From Pseudomonadota bacterium (GTDB taxonomy: Bacteria > Cyanobacteriota > Vampirovibrionia > Obscuribacterales > Obscuribacteraceae), in contig JAJPGY010000012.1 of assembly GCA_021325555.1 (NCBI GenBank), positions 158,956-222,955 on the forward strand: a stretch of DNA of 64,000 nt. The letters are read 5' to 3'. Position 1 is the first letter of the stretch; the number at the start of each line of letters is the position of its first letter. Positions 51,353-61,733 of the stretch are shown here, piece after piece. A program made the position numbers and the translations under genes. The notes below the pieces were generated by a model, which worked only from the letters and a program-made list of their open reading frames with translations, had not been told where the DNA came from and made no database searches.

Positions 51353-53569
51353 ATGGAAGACAAAGAAAACGCGGCGCCCTACCCCCACTGCTGCCATGCT
51401 GGCTTCGCGCAGGCGGAAGCAATTGCCGGTCCGCCGGGCGCGGGCCGGTACACGTGTCCGATGCACCCGGAGGCGCGCTCGCCGGCTCCGGGCGCTTGCC
51501 CGTTGTGCGGCATGGCCCTGGAGCCCGTCGAGCCGCAGGCCGCGGAGGAGGACGAGGAGAGCCCGGAGCTGCGGGAGATGACGAGGCGCTTCTGGACAGC
51601 GCTGGCCTTGTCAGCGCCGGTTGTCGCCCTTTCCATGTCGGGGATGTTGCCGGGCACATCGCTTTCCGCGCTCGTTCCTCCACGCGCGTCGGCATGGCTG
51701 CAGTTGTTGCTTGCCACGCCGGTTGTTGTCTATTGCGGTCTGCCGTTTTTTCAAAGAGGCCTGGCTTCGCTCAAAAGCGGCAGCATGAACATGTTTACCC
51801 TGATCGCCTCCGGCACGGGCATCGCCTACCTCTACAGCGTTATCGCCACCTTCTTGCCCTCCGCGGTGAGCGGCACCGCGTCCGGGGCCCCCGGATTCGG
51901 CGATGTCTACTTCGAGACCGCCGCCGTGATAACGACCCTGGCTCTGCTCGGTCAGGTGCTCGAGTTGCGCGCTCGCGCGGAGACCGGTCGGGCAATAAAG
52001 GGCCTGCTCCAGCTGGCGCCCCGGACGGCCCGCCGAATCGAGGCGGATGGCTCCGAGGGCGACGTGGATCTGCAGCTGGTCGTCCCTGGAGATCGGCTCA
52101 GGGTGCGACCGGGCGAGCGGGTGCCGGTGGACGGGATCGTCGTCGAGGGCACAAGCGGCGTCGACGAGTCCATGCTCACCGGCGAGCCGATGCCGGTGGC
52201 AAAGCAAGCGGGCGCGGCGGTGGTGGCCGGGACCATGAATGGCACGGGAACGCTGGTGATAAGGGCCAAGAGGGTTGGCAAGGACACGGTGCTGGCCCGC
52301 ATCGTGGAGCTGGTGGGGCAGGCGCAGCGCAGCCGGGCGCCCGTCCAGCGCCTGGCGGACAGGGTAGCGGCCCTGTTCGTTCCGGCGGTGATGGTGGCGG
52401 CGGCGGTGACGTTTCTTGTCTGGCTGTTCTTCGGTCCGGCTCCGGCGTTCGATCATGCGGTATCGAATGCGGTGGCGGTCCTGATTATCGCCTGCCCCTG
52501 CGCGCTCGGGCTGGCGACGCCGATGTCGGTGAAGGTGGCGGCCGGACGCGGCGCTGCGGCCGGGGTGCTGGTAAGGGATGCAGGAGCGCTGGAGGCCTTG
52601 CAGAAGGCGGACATTGTCGCCGTGGACAAGACCGGCACGCTGACCGAGGGCAGACCGGAGGTAATCTCGATCGAATGCGGCGAGGTGACGGACGAACGCG
52701 AGGCGTTGAGACTTGCTGCCAGCCTGGAACGCCCGAGCGAGCACCCGCTGGCCGGCGCCATCGTCCGCGCCGCCGAGGATAGCGGCATCGAGCCTGGCGC
52801 GGTTTCCGGTTTCGAGTCGATCCCCGGTAAAGGGGTGGTGGGGCTGGTGGAGGGAACGTCCGTGGCCGTGGGCAGCCGCGCGCTTATCGAACTGTCCGGG
52901 GCAACGCCTGACGATCGCCTGCTGACCGAGGCGGACAAACTCAGCGCCGACGGGCAGACAACCGTTTTCGTGGCAGCGGGCGGGCGAATGCTGGCCGTCC
53001 TGGGCGTCGCCGATCCGATCAAAGCCTCCACGTTCGAGGCTGTCGAAGAGCTGGCCAGGATGCGGGCCCAGCTGGTCATGCTCACCGGCGACGACCGGCG
53101 GACGGCCGAGACGGTGGCGCGCAAGCTCGGAATTGCCCGCGTGGAAGCCGGGCTTTCACCGGCTCAGAAGGCAGCGGCGATAAGCCGGCTCCAGGCCGGG
53201 GGCCACGTGGTGGCGATGGCCGGGGACGGCGTCAACGACGCCGTGGCGCTGGCGGCGGCGCAGGTAGGCATTGCCATGTCCTCGGGCGCGGACGTGGCCG
53301 TGGAAAGCGCCGGGATCACCCTCATGAGAGGCGATCTAAGGGGGATCGTGCGGGCGATCAAATTGAGCCGCCATACGATGACCAATATCAAGCAAAACCT
53401 GTTTTTTGCCTTCGCCTACAATGTGGCAGGGATTGCAATTGCTGCCGGCGCTCTTTATCCGGTCTGCGGCTTGCTGCTCAACCCGATGATCGCCAGCGCG
53501 GCGATGACCTTGAGCTCGCTGTCCGTCATCGCCAACTCGCTGCGCCTCCGGCAAGCAGACATATCCTGA
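51353..53569 (+). CDS. copA: Copper-translocating P1B-type ATPase
   Basis: 738 aa. The N-terminus has no HMA domain; instead [20 protein letters not shown] (residues about 34-53), a Cys/Met heavy-metal-binding motif, follows a His-Cys-Cys-His (PHCCH) cluster. Eight membrane segments are expected. The ion motif is CPC (C381, C383) in [13 protein letters not shown]; the phosphorylated Asp is D425 in DKTGTLTEG; the hinge is GDGVNDA. TGE is present in the actuator domain (MLTGEPMP). It exports Cu+ (possibly Ag+) from the cytosol. The start is an ATG next to a GTG without a strong site. Its stop is 3 bases from the converging debranching-enzyme stop. Confidence 0.93.
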   Translation: MEDKENAAPYPHCCHAGFAQAEAIAGPPGAGRYTCPMHPEARSPAPGACPLCGMALEPVEPQAAEEDEESPELREMTRRFWTALALSAPVVALSMSGMLPGTSLSALVPPRASAWLQLLLATPVVVYCGLPFFQRGLASLKSGSMNMFTLIASGTGIAYLYSVIATFLPSAVSGTASGAPGFGDVYFETAAVITTLALLGQVLELRARAETGRAIKGLLQLAPRTARRIEADGSEGDVDLQLVVPGDRLRVRPGERVPVDGIVVEGTSGVDESMLTGEPMPVAKQAGAAVVAGTMNGTGTLVIRAKRVGKDTVLARIVELVGQAQRSRAPVQRLADRVAALFVPAVMVAAAVTFLVWLFFGPAPAFDHAVSNAVAVLIIACPCALGLATPMSVKVAAGRGAAAGVLVRDAGALEALQKADIVAVDKTGTLTEGRPEVISIECGEVTDEREALRLAASLERPSEHPLAGAIVRAAEDSGIEPGAVSGFESIPGKGVVGLVEGTSVAVGSRALIELSGATPDDRLLTEADKLSADGQTTVFVAAGGRMLAVLGVADPIKASTFEAVEELARMRAQLVMLTGDDRRTAETVARKLGIARVEAGLSPAQKAAAISRLQAGGHVVAMAGDGVNDAVALAAAQVGIAMSSGADVAVESAGITLMRGDLRGIVRAIKLSRHTMTNIKQNLFFAFAYNVAGIAIAAGALYPVCGLLLNPMIASAAMTLSSLSVIANSLRLRQADIS

Positions 53570-53572
53570 TCG

Positions 53573-55666
53573 TCACGGGCGGAGCACGCGGGCGAGGACG
53601 CGCATCGTCTCGCCGACGGCCATGGCGTCGGCGACGCAGCCTTGCGGGGCGTGGGGGCTGTCCCCGTCGAAGATCTCCGAGATCGAGCCCAGGCATGCTT
53701 CGTTCATCAGGTGGTTCAACAGCGGCTGCAGGAGGATGCGAACTTTTGCCTGTGTCTCGGGCAGCGGGCCGTGCACGTTCATCAGGGCGTCGCAATACGG
53801 ACCGAGCAGCCAGGGGAAGACGCAGCCCTGGTGGCAGGAGAGGTCGCGATGGTACTGGTCCGCGCGGCTGAAGCCACAGCCGTACCTTCCCTGGTAGGAA
53901 GGGTCGGTGGGAGACAGGCTGCGCAGTCCGACCGGGGTCAGCAGCTCCTGGTCGATCAGGGTCAGGATGGCCTTTTCCTGCATGGCGCTGAAAGCGCGGA
54001 AGGGCAGGGAGACGGCGAAGAGCTGATTGGGCCGCACCGAGTCGTCGGGCTCGCGCGAGGCCCGGTATTGTGGCTCGATCACATCAAACAGGCACTGGCG
54101 ATCGTTGTTCCAGAACTTCTGCATGGACTTCTGCGTGAGCGCGGAAAGCTCGCGGAACTGCCCGGCGTCTTCGCCCAGCTCGCCGCAGAAGTAACAGAGA
54201 GTCTCGAGCAGGTTGTACCAGAGGGCGCAGATCTCCACGGGCTTGCCGGCGCGGGGCGTAATCGGGATCCCGGCCACCGCCATATCCATCCAGGTGTGCT
54301 CTCTGCTGGTCGAGGACAGGCGAATCAGCCCGTCGGCTGAGTCCATGGTGATACCGGCGGTGGTGCCCTCGATGTAGTGCTCGGCAGCGCGCCTTAGCAT
54401 GGGCAGCTGCTCCTCGATGAGCCGGCGATCCTTACTCGCCCGGTAATAATGATAAAGGGCCCACGCCCACCAGAGCGTCGTGTCGGCTGCCGAGTAATCG
54501 GGCTCCCCGCTTGCGTCCGAGTATCTGTTGGGCATGACGCCCGAGACGACGAGCCGCGAGAAGGTGGAGAGAATCTCCTTCGCTTCCGCGAAGCGCCGTG
54601 TGGCGAGCGTCAGCCCGGGCAGGGCGATCATCGCCGCCCGCCCGGCGTCGACGAACCAGGGATAGCCGGCCATTACGCTCAAGCCTGCCTGGCCGGCTAC
54701 CGAGCGCGGTACCAGGAACTGATCGCAGGCCAGGACGAGCAGGTCTGTCTCCGGGCTGCGGGGCAGGTTGGCGGTGGACAGCAGATGGGACTGGCGGGAC
54801 AGGCTCTCATCGATGGGTCGCTGGGAAAGCGTCTCGCATGCCTCGTGATCGAGGCATGCACTCAGGCAGAATTCACGGGATGGCTCGAGGGTGGCGCTTG
54901 CTATGCCGACCAAAAGGAGATCCTCTTGATCGGGCAACCCGCGGCGCATCTCCTCGGGCCAGTGGTATCCCCACCACCATTGCGACTGGCCCTCATACGA
55001 GCCGTCAGACCAGGACAGATGGAGGCGGTGCGAGGAGCTGTCCAGGATTATCGTCGAGCTGTTTTCGCCGACCTGCTGCGCATAGGCGTTGCCAGCGGAG
55101 CCGGCAATCTGGTTGTGGAAATGGCGGAAGCCGGCCAGAATGCTGAGCTTGAGCGTGGCCTTGCCGGGCGGGCTGTCGGCATCCGGCAACCAGTGGTAGG
55201 CGAGGCGCACCGCGTTTTTCTCCCGCGAGAGACAGATCTGCTTGATCAGGTAGTTTCCGTCCAGGTTGAAGACCCAGGTGGGCGCCGGCACGATGGTGAA
55301 GGACTCGATGTACTTGTATCCGGTTGGCGATACCACACCGGAAGCCCAGTGATTGGTGGACAGATTGAAGTCGCGCCCGTCGACTGCCAGAACCTCCCGC
55401 ACGCGCGAAAGAATAATGTGGCGTTGCGCCGGCGGATTCAAGGCCGCCACCAGAAGCCCGTGATAGCGCCTGGTGTGGGCGCCGCAGATGGTGCCCATCG
55501 AGTAGCCGCCGAGCCCGTTGGTGAGGAGCCATTCCCGGTGGTCGGGCTGATCTCGCGTTGGATACCAGACGGCGACCTCGTAGTCGAGGTTCTTGTGCCG
55601 TGACTTTAGCCAGCTCGGTAGCCCGAAGGTCATCCAGAATCCTGCCAATTCGCATTGGCCTTCCAT
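53573..55666 (-). CDS. Glycogen-debranching / amylo-alpha-1,6-glucosidase family enzyme
   Basis: 697 aa. The N-terminal domain (about residues 40-260) contains REWLLTNGLGGYSMGT and RRYHGLLVAAL, diagnostic of the bacterial GDE N-terminal domain. The C-terminal (alpha/alpha)6 domain begins near YPWFVDAGRAAMIALPGL (catalytic Asp) and has YSAADTTLWWAWALY further on, with a final GRYGCGFSRADQYHRDLSCH in the active-site region. It removes branch points from glycogen or related glucans. Length is typical. It starts divergently from the TPR gene. Confidence 0.9.
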   Translation of the reverse strand: MEGQCELAGFWMTFGLPSWLKSRHKNLDYEVAVWYPTRDQPDHREWLLTNGLGGYSMGTICGAHTRRYHGLLVAALNPPAQRHIILSRVREVLAVDGRDFNLSTNHWASGVVSPTGYKYIESFTIVPAPTWVFNLDGNYLIKQICLSREKNAVRLAYHWLPDADSPPGKATLKLSILAGFRHFHNQIAGSAGNAYAQQVGENSSTIILDSSSHRLHLSWSDGSYEGQSQWWWGYHWPEEMRRGLPDQEDLLLVGIASATLEPSREFCLSACLDHEACETLSQRPIDESLSRQSHLLSTANLPRSPETDLLVLACDQFLVPRSVAGQAGLSVMAGYPWFVDAGRAAMIALPGLTLATRRFAEAKEILSTFSRLVVSGVMPNRYSDASGEPDYSAADTTLWWAWALYHYYRASKDRRLIEEQLPMLRRAAEHYIEGTTAGITMDSADGLIRLSSTSREHTWMDMAVAGIPITPRAGKPVEICALWYNLLETLCYFCGELGEDAGQFRELSALTQKSMQKFWNNDRQCLFDVIEPQYRASREPDDSVRPNQLFAVSLPFRAFSAMQEKAILTLIDQELLTPVGLRSLSPTDPSYQGRYGCGFSRADQYHRDLSCHQGCVFPWLLGPYCDALMNVHGPLPETQAKVRILLQPLLNHLMNEACLGSISEIFDGDSPHAPQGCVADAMAVGETMRVLARVLRP

Positions 55667-55809
55667 ACTAGCTCAATTTACCCGGTGCGGCCGTGCAAGC
55701 GCCCCTTTGCCCGGGCGCCCGCACGCTCAAGAGAGCGTCGCGCGGAAGGGGCATTATACTTGCAGTAAGACGCGGGTGCCGGAGGTAGAACCCGGTCGAG
55801 GTTCAGCCA

Positions 55810-57318
55810 TTGAGCGCTCAGGAAAATCAGCCGGAGACCACATTCTGGGAGACGTACCACCAGGCGGGCGCAGAGTCTCTGGCGGCCGAAAAATATGCCG
55901 ACGCGGAGCTGCTCTTCAGCGCGGCCGTAAAGGAAGCTGAGAAGTTCGGCCAGCAGGACGAAAGATTGCTGGGCAGCCTGCGCGGGCTGGCGGAGGCTCT
56001 GGAGAAGCAGCGCCGGTACGAAGGCTCGCTCGAGCAGCTCAATCGCGCGCTGGCGGTTCTGGAGGGGCGGGTCGGTCACAAGAGCCCGGAGCTGGCCGGG
56101 CTGGTTCTCAAGATAGGCGAGCTTTATGAAGCGGCGGGCATGTCGACGGAGGCGATCCTCACCTACCGGCGCGTCTTGAAGCTGGCAGAGGCTAACTCCA
56201 CGCCGATGCCGGAGGAGGAGCTGGTGGCCAGGGTGCGCCTGGCGGCGTTGTACCGGGCGCAGGCGAAGTACCGGGAGTGCGAGGAGCAGATCGAGAGGGC
56301 GCTCGACATAGCGGGCGGTGAGATGGACAAACAGTACCCGCTGGTTGCCAACATGCTGAACAGCGTGGCCAGGCTTTATGAGCTGGACAGGCGTTATGTG
56401 GAGGCCGCCGTGCTCTATCGGCGCGCGCTCGGCATCATCGAAAAGGCTTTGTCGCTCGAGCACCCTCTGCTTGCCGAGCAGATGTCCAATATCGCCCAGT
56501 GCTACGTTGCTCAGTCCAAGCTCGCTGACGCGGAGGCCTTGCTCTTGCGGGCGGCGGCGCTCAGGGAGAAGGCGGCCGGAGTAAACGCCCCCACGCTGGC
56601 GCCAATCCTGGCCCAGTTGGCCGCGGTTTTTAGCAAACAGGGCAAGCTTGCCGAGGCAGAGGCAGTCTACCGGCGGTCGCTGGAGATCATGCAGCGGGCT
56701 TGTGGTGAGGACAGTCTCGCCGCCGCATCGCTTCTGGGCGAGCTTGCCGAGGTGTGCGTCGCGCAGGGACGCAGGCAGGAGGCGGAGCAGCTCTTGCGCA
56801 GATCGCTCGAGGGGCTGGAGAAGAGCCTGGGGCTCAACCACGTCAACCTCTGCCCGATCCTCTCCCGTCTGGGGCGGGTCTGCCTGGCAGAGGGGGAGCT
56901 CTTCGAGGCGGAAACCTGTTTTCGCCGTCACGTGGAGATAACCGAGGACAACCTGGGCAGCGAGCACCGCTCTCTTCTGGATGGGCTTACCGGACTGCGG
57001 GATCTGTATCTCCGGCAGAACCGATATATGGAGGTCGAGCCGATTGTCTTGCGGATCGTGGCCGTCTCTTACACCAACCTGGGACCGGAAGATCCGCGGG
57101 TGGCCGGCAGCCTCGTCGATCTGGGCAGGGTGTACTGCGAGATCGGCAAGGCGCGGGAAGCCGAGCCGCTCTATCTGAGAGCGCTGGGGATTCTCGAGCA
57201 TTCCGTGGGCGCTGACGCGCCGGAGTTCATGGAGACTCAAGCCGGCTACGACGCGCTTCGCGCCAGGCTGGCCGAGTTGGACAAGAAGAAGGGCTGGCGC
57301 CGCTTTCTTCCCTGGTAA
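55810..57318 (+). CDS. Kinesin-light-chain-type TPR protein
   Basis: 502 aa built from about ten to eleven 42-residue TPR units across the full length (for example LAGLVLKIGELYEAAGMSTE, VANMLNSVARLYELDRRYVE, APILAQLAAVFSKQGKLAEA). No signal peptide or catalytic domain. It starts with TTG at 55810, with GAGG about 9 bases upstream; no early ATG is available. Such proteins act as protein-interaction scaffolds. The gene may be co-regulated with the divergent debranching enzyme, but this is only a position argument. Confidence 0.85.
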   Translation: MSAQENQPETTFWETYHQAGAESLAAEKYADAELLFSAAVKEAEKFGQQDERLLGSLRGLAEALEKQRRYEGSLEQLNRALAVLEGRVGHKSPELAGLVLKIGELYEAAGMSTEAILTYRRVLKLAEANSTPMPEEELVARVRLAALYRAQAKYRECEEQIERALDIAGGEMDKQYPLVANMLNSVARLYELDRRYVEAAVLYRRALGIIEKALSLEHPLLAEQMSNIAQCYVAQSKLADAEALLLRAAALREKAAGVNAPTLAPILAQLAAVFSKQGKLAEAEAVYRRSLEIMQRACGEDSLAAASLLGELAEVCVAQGRRQEAEQLLRRSLEGLEKSLGLNHVNLCPILSRLGRVCLAEGELFEAETCFRRHVEITEDNLGSEHRSLLDGLTGLRDLYLRQNRYMEVEPIVLRIVAVSYTNLGPEDPRVAGSLVDLGRVYCEIGKAREAEPLYLRALGILEHSVGADAPEFMETQAGYDALRARLAELDKKKGWRRFLPW

Positions 57319-57479
57319 CCGCGGTCGTCCCTGTTCTATACTGTCTAATATCGTAGCGCTACAAAAGCGAAAATCGGGCTGGAACCCTTGAAACTGCGGG
57401 GACAGACCGGATCCCACCGGGTAAGGGTGGAATTCGGCCTGCCCTCCAGCTTCCTCGAGTTCACTTGAACAGCCGATCC

Positions 57480-58337
57480 TCAGTGCGCGCGACCGGAGAC
57501 CTTAATCGCGGACACCGGCACCCAGTCCTCTGTCTCCTTGGAGTACATGTAGCGCACCCCGTTGAATTCGAGACGGAAGAGGAAGCCGAGGTATTGTGCC
57601 GCGCGACCACAAGCGTGGAAACGGTCGCGATAGAGATCGTAGATGTCAGCCGGCTGGCAGACGAGCGGGTCGATCCTGAGCCGGAGGACGATCACCCCGG
57701 GGTCCGACGAACCCTCGCCGCGCCCATCGACGATGAGCTCCGAGCCCTTGATCGCGTAGTTGATGCGGTCGTGGATTGAGCCCTTCCATAGATGGACCTT
57801 GCGCTGCTTGCGGAGCTTCTGCAGCTCCTTGAGCGGCGCCGGACGCACCCTGGTCTCGTCGCCGACGGCCTTGTCAGCGATGACCACGATCGCCCAGGCC
57901 GCGTCGCCGAAGTCAGGACGCCGGAAAGCACCGGCGGCAAGAGCCTGGCGGGAGCGGTGCAGGGCGATGCAGCGGCAGACCTCGCGAACGGTATCGCGGC
58001 TGAAACCCTTGCGGGTCATGTAGTCGCGGGCCCAGCGAGCGCCGGTGATGTTGTGGTTCTTCTCGCCCTCGGCGCTGCCGTTGTCGTGCAGGAACAGCGC
58101 TGCCGGGATGATCACCTTCTTGGTCCTCTCGTCGAGGGCGCCGGGAAGGCGGGCATCGATTTCGTCGGTCAGGGCCATGCCGACATCTCTCACCTGAAAG
58201 GCATGGCGCCGGTCGTGGAAGGTCTGGTCGCTGCGCGCCTTGTCTCCGGCGTCGTAGCGGGCGAGAACTTCGCGATCGGCGTACATGGCCTCGACGAGCC
58301 GCACCTCGTTGTGCAGCCCTTGATTGGAATCGAGCAT
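57480..58337 (-). CDS. HD-domain phosphohydrolase
   Basis: 285 aa from the ATG at 58337, with AAGGAG 8 bases upstream; the frame is open beyond it, but the upstream part has no support. HD superfamily metal ligands: FHDRRHAF (H), FLHDNG (HD) and later a D; the intervening helices fit. It should hydrolyse phosphate esters of nucleotides. The C-terminal half (about residues 155-285) is a strand-rich domain that I cannot assign. The N-terminal NEVRLVEAM resembles a piece of the degenerate phosphoesterase at 18627, which may be coincidental. Confidence 0.78.
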   Translation of the reverse strand: MLDSNQGLHNEVRLVEAMYADREVLARYDAGDKARSDQTFHDRRHAFQVRDVGMALTDEIDARLPGALDERTKKVIIPAALFLHDNGSAEGEKNHNITGARWARDYMTRKGFSRDTVREVCRCIALHRSRQALAAGAFRRPDFGDAAWAIVVIADKAVGDETRVRPAPLKELQKLRKQRKVHLWKGSIHDRINYAIKGSELIVDGRGEGSSDPGVIVLRLRIDPLVCQPADIYDLYRDRFHACGRAAQYLGFLFRLEFNGVRYMYSKETEDWVPVSAIKVSGRAH

Positions 58338-58997
58338 GTAATACACTCCTTCTGTAAACGCAGTGGCACGCAGCAACGCCCGCCTGGGCCTGGCGCTGCT
58401 GGTGACTGGCAAAATGACTTCCCCTATCGGGGTCCAAATTTCACCGCTTCTTCTTTATCTGAAGACAGAAACCGGAAATCGTTAATGAGAGCGAACTTAC
58501 GGGTTTCTTTGCTGTGTGTTCTTCTGAGATGCCGAAGGAAGAGATGTACCTGCACCCTAACAAAGCGGTCTTGCCAACTCAAGATCCGGGCGAAAACAGA
58601 TCCCCTCTTGGCAATCTCGCGTTACAAACCGGACGGCGGCGTCCCCCGAAAGCCCTGTGCGGCAAGAACTAATCTGCCTTTCGCTGGTCTGGCGTGAAGA
58701 GCATCTGATGAAGGCGATAATTTGCATCTGGTGATTTGAGGCGGGATTTTAGGGGCAAGCGTGCTCAAACCATTCGGTCCGCCGCTGCCGCTTTTACAGT
58801 TGCGCGAAGCAGAAAATGGTGAGGCGGAGCCTGCCGCGGAGCGAGCGAGCGTAGCTTTACTGGATTGATCGCAGGTCCGGTGCTGCCCCTGGCGAAACCA
58901 TCCCTGGTTTCTCTCACTTGAGTCCCTGCGATGAGACACGCCGATCTCTCAGCTCAAGCAACTTTACCTGGGTCTCTCGCGGGTGTCAGCCGGGAAA
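58338..58997. other. Intergenic stretch, no gene seen
   Basis: 660 bases between two minus-strand genes. ORFs on both strands lack start signals and coherent composition. The HD gene's promoter must lie here. No RNA motif or repeat was recognised. Confidence 0.35.
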
Positions 58998-59780
58998 CTA
59001 CGTAGCCGCGTCCTCGCTCTCCTCGACCGCCTCGAGCTGCTCGCCGGGGCCCTCCTGGCCGATCTGGGCGCGCAGGTGCTCGATCAGCTTTTCCGCCTGG
59101 CTGCGCCCGAGCACGTCCCAGTGGGGAACGCCGAAGGTCTTTTGCGAATACTGGTCTGCCTGCTCGTCGCTCCAGCCGACCAGGTCGAGCGCTTTCCCAA
59201 GCACGGTTATGTAGTTCTGGTCGGTGACCTCCGGGATGTCCGGCGCCCGGTCGGGCTGCTGAGAGACCGTCGGTGCCGGCGTGTGCGCGGGTCCGATGGA
59301 GATCTCCTGGGGTGGGTGCTCCTTGGGCTGGGGGACGAACTCCTCGCGCAACGGTTGCCAGGGTGTCGGCCGGTCGACCTGCAGGTCCTGCTTGAAGCTC
59401 ATCGAGATGACCAGATGCCTGAGCTCGTCAATCTGTTTGGACAGCTCGATGAAACGCCGCTCGCAGAAGTTGCGGAAGCCTATGAGCGATTCCATGAGGA
59501 CCTCGGGATTGCCGGGCGGAGGCGGCAGACCAATCAGCTTGGGCGTGATCAGCCCTTCGGCCTCGAGTTGGGGGCGGATCTGCGAGGTGGGCCAGCCTTG
59601 CTCGACGAGCTCCTTTATGCGCTCGAGGATCGACAAATCTTCGGGCCGGTACTGCCTTTGCTGTCCCCTGCCCCGCTTGATCTCCAGCCCGAACATAAGC
59701 TCCCAGCGCCGAAGCTGGTGCACCGACAGGCCGAGCCTGGCGGCGACGCTGTTGATTGACATCAAATCCGTATGGGTCAT
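58998..59780 (-). CDS. MerR-family transcriptional regulator
   Basis: 260 aa. The N-terminal winged helix-turn-helix is clear: SINSVAARLGLSVHQLRRWE (about residues 8-27), then RQYRPEDLSILERIKELV and GWPTSQI. The middle (about residues 85-150) is helical and the C-terminal third has Pro-rich linkers (PTPWQPLREE, PQPKEHPPQE). No Cys cluster typical of metal-sensing MerR. It is divergent from deoB with 159 bases between starts and may regulate that operon; this is inferred from position only. Confidence 0.85.
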   Translation of the reverse strand: MTHTDLMSINSVAARLGLSVHQLRRWELMFGLEIKRGRGQQRQYRPEDLSILERIKELVEQGWPTSQIRPQLEAEGLITPKLIGLPPPPGNPEVLMESLIGFRNFCERRFIELSKQIDELRHLVISMSFKQDLQVDRPTPWQPLREEFVPQPKEHPPQEISIGPAHTPAPTVSQQPDRAPDIPEVTDQNYITVLGKALDLVGWSDEQADQYSQKTFGVPHWDVLGRSQAEKLIEHLRAQIGQEGPGEQLEAVEESEDAAT

Positions 59781-59939
59781 GAACTTCTCCAGGAATGTTG
59801 GTCCTTTCCCCTAGTTTAATCGAAACGTAGCGCAGCTGAGCGAGGTTTGGAAAATTATCTGTATTTGAAAAAATGCGCCGCCTGACAATACAATTGATGT
59901 CTGGCGCCTCAGGCGCAGGGCTTTCGCCGGGAGGGACGA

Positions 59940-61205
59940 GTGTCTGACAATCCGCAAATGAGCAAAACGCGTCGTGCCATCGTCCTGGTGGTCGACGGAT
60001 GTGGAATCGGCGCCGCCCCGGATGCGGCGGCCTTCGGCGACAGCGCCGACTGCAACACGCTGGCCAACACCGCGCGCGCAACGGGCGGGCTGTCACTGCC
60101 GAACCTGGCCAGGTTGGGGCTGGGCAACATCGCGACGATCGAAGGTGTCCGGCCGGCCGACAGACCGATCGGGTTCTACGGCAAGCTGAAGGAGCGCTCC
60201 AACGGCAAGGACACGCAGACAGGACACTGGGAGATGATGGGTGTTATCAGCGAAACCGCGTTTCCCCTTTATCCGGACGGCTTTCCGCCGGAGATCATCG
60301 AGCGCTTCATTGCGGAGACTGGCTGCCGGGGCATCCTCTGCAACAAGCCGGCCTCGGGGACGGCGGTGCTCGAGGAGCTGGGCCAGGAGCACCAGAAAAC
60401 TGGCTATCCGATTGTCTACACGAGCGGGGACAGCGTGTTCCAGGTGGCATGCCACGTCGAGACCGTGCCGCTGGCCACGCAGTACAGGTGGTGTGAGATT
60501 GCCCGTGAAATCCTGCAGGGCAAGCACCGGGTGGGACGGGTGATCTGCAGGCCCTTTGCCGGCGAGCGGGGGCACTACTACCGGCTCGGCGGCGACCGCC
60601 GGGACTATGCCGTTCCGCCCCCGGCGGCGACGCTGCTGGATCGGCTGCGGGCAGCGGGACTGGGCGTTCTGGGCGTCGGCAAGATCGAGGACATCTTCGT
60701 CAAGCAGGGCATCAGCCACGCCAAGCACACCGGCACCAACCGGGAAGGGCTCGAGCTGACGCTTCAGTCCATTTGCGGGCAGCTGCCGCTGGATCCCCTG
60801 GCGGTCGATGCCGGGGCGCCGGAGACCGTGCAATTCATCTTCACGAACCTGGTCGACACCGACATGGTCTTCGGGCACCGCCGCAACGCGGGCGGCTATG
60901 CCGGGGCCCTGGTGGAGATAGACGAGTGGCTGGGCAGGATCATTGAGGCAATGCGGGACGAGGATATCCTCGTGATCTGCTCTGATCACGGCAACGATCC
61001 CACGGCTGCCGGTACGGACCATACCCGGGAGTACGTGCCGATTCTCGGCTACTCGCCGGCTTTGTCCGGGGTGGAAGCATCAAGGCGGGCGCTGGGGATC
61101 AGAGACGGATTCGTCGACGTGGCGGCCAGCCTGGCCGCCTGGTTCGGGCTTCCGTGGACTGGTCCGGGCGTCTCCTTCATCCCCGAGCTTTCGAGGGTCA
61201 ACTGA
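59940..61205 (+). CDS. deoB: Phosphopentomutase
   Basis: 421 aa. It interconverts (deoxy)ribose 1-phosphate and (deoxy)ribose 5-phosphate in nucleoside salvage. Alkaline-phosphatase-fold motifs: VVDGCGIGAAPDA (metal Asp), KDTQTGHWEMMG with the phosphoryl-carrying Thr near residue 94, DTDMVFGHRRNAGGY and CSDHGNDPTAAGTDHTRE with metal Asp and His. The start is the GTG at 59940 after GGGAGGG; the ATG at 59958 is an alternative. First gene of a three-gene operon: its stop is one base from the next start. Confidence 0.95.
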   Translation: MSDNPQMSKTRRAIVLVVDGCGIGAAPDAAAFGDSADCNTLANTARATGGLSLPNLARLGLGNIATIEGVRPADRPIGFYGKLKERSNGKDTQTGHWEMMGVISETAFPLYPDGFPPEIIERFIAETGCRGILCNKPASGTAVLEELGQEHQKTGYPIVYTSGDSVFQVACHVETVPLATQYRWCEIAREILQGKHRVGRVICRPFAGERGHYYRLGGDRRDYAVPPPAATLLDRLRAAGLGVLGVGKIEDIFVKQGISHAKHTGTNREGLELTLQSICGQLPLDPLAVDAGAPETVQFIFTNLVDTDMVFGHRRNAGGYAGALVEIDEWLGRIIEAMRDEDILVICSDHGNDPTAAGTDHTREYVPILGYSPALSGVEASRRALGIRDGFVDVAASLAAWFGLPWTGPGVSFIPELSRVN

Positions 61206-61206
61206 A

Positions 61207-61731
61207 ATGGCATTCACGGCAGTCAGTCTCAAAGGCGCCCGGCGCATCGATTACTCCGGCGGCGCCGACGGCTTTGAGCGTTTTGATTCGTTTGGCGACA
61301 GGGTCGTCAACCTGTTGAGGACCAGCACGGGGTCGAAGGTCCTGGTGGTCATCGACGGCGGCTTTGGCTTTGCGAATGCCGCACCGCATGTGGTGCGCGA
61401 TCACCTCAACCTGACCGGCGGCAACCCGCTGGTCGGACCCAACGACTCTTGCGGAGAGCGCTTCCCGTCGGTCAACGATATCTACGTGACGGATCTTGTG
61501 CGGTCACTGCCGACGGGCGTCGCTGCCGGGCTCAAGCCTGGCGTTGTGCCTTCGGACAAAGAGCTGGAGTTCATAAGGGAAATGGGCGCCGACTTCTGCT
61601 GCTACAATCTGGTGCCGACCATGATCGTGGCAGCCCACGCTGGCTGGCGTGTTCTGGGGATAGTGGTGCCTGAGGGCGAGCGGCTGGATGCCTCGGTGCT
61701 CGCCGTGCTCAACGATGCCGGGGGTAAGTAA
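61207..61731 (+). CDS. Half-size PNP-like protein carrying the substrate-loop region
   Basis: 174 aa. The segment at residues 61-93 (VRDHLNLTGGNPLVGPND, then ERFPSVNDIY) matches the PNP loop that in trimeric PNPs supplies the Phe that caps a neighbour's active site. The segment at 125-156 (EMGADFCCYNLVPTM, HAGWRVLGIVVPE) matches the PNP region LGADAVGMSTVPE...HCGLRVFGF, but without the base-binding Met and Asn. The phosphate-site motifs (GSG, GRFHxYEG) and GPS(F/Y)ET are absent. It sits between deoB (1 base) and pnp (2 bases), so translation is coupled. It is probably a non-catalytic partner of the next gene's product. Calling it a degraded pseudogene is less likely because the frame and start are intact. 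Confidence 0.75.
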   Translation: MAFTAVSLKGARRIDYSGGADGFERFDSFGDRVVNLLRTSTGSKVLVVIDGGFGFANAAPHVVRDHLNLTGGNPLVGPNDSCGERFPSVNDIYVTDLVRSLPTGVAAGLKPGVVPSDKELEFIREMGADFCCYNLVPTMIVAAHAGWRVLGIVVPEGERLDASVLAVLNDAGGK

Positions 61732-61733
61732 TT

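Noticed and set aside
58338..58997. Possible tRNA or small RNA in the long gap
   Set aside because: No cloverleaf with a T-loop GTTCGAATC-type motif and acceptor stem could be found by eye; a covariance-model scan would settle it.
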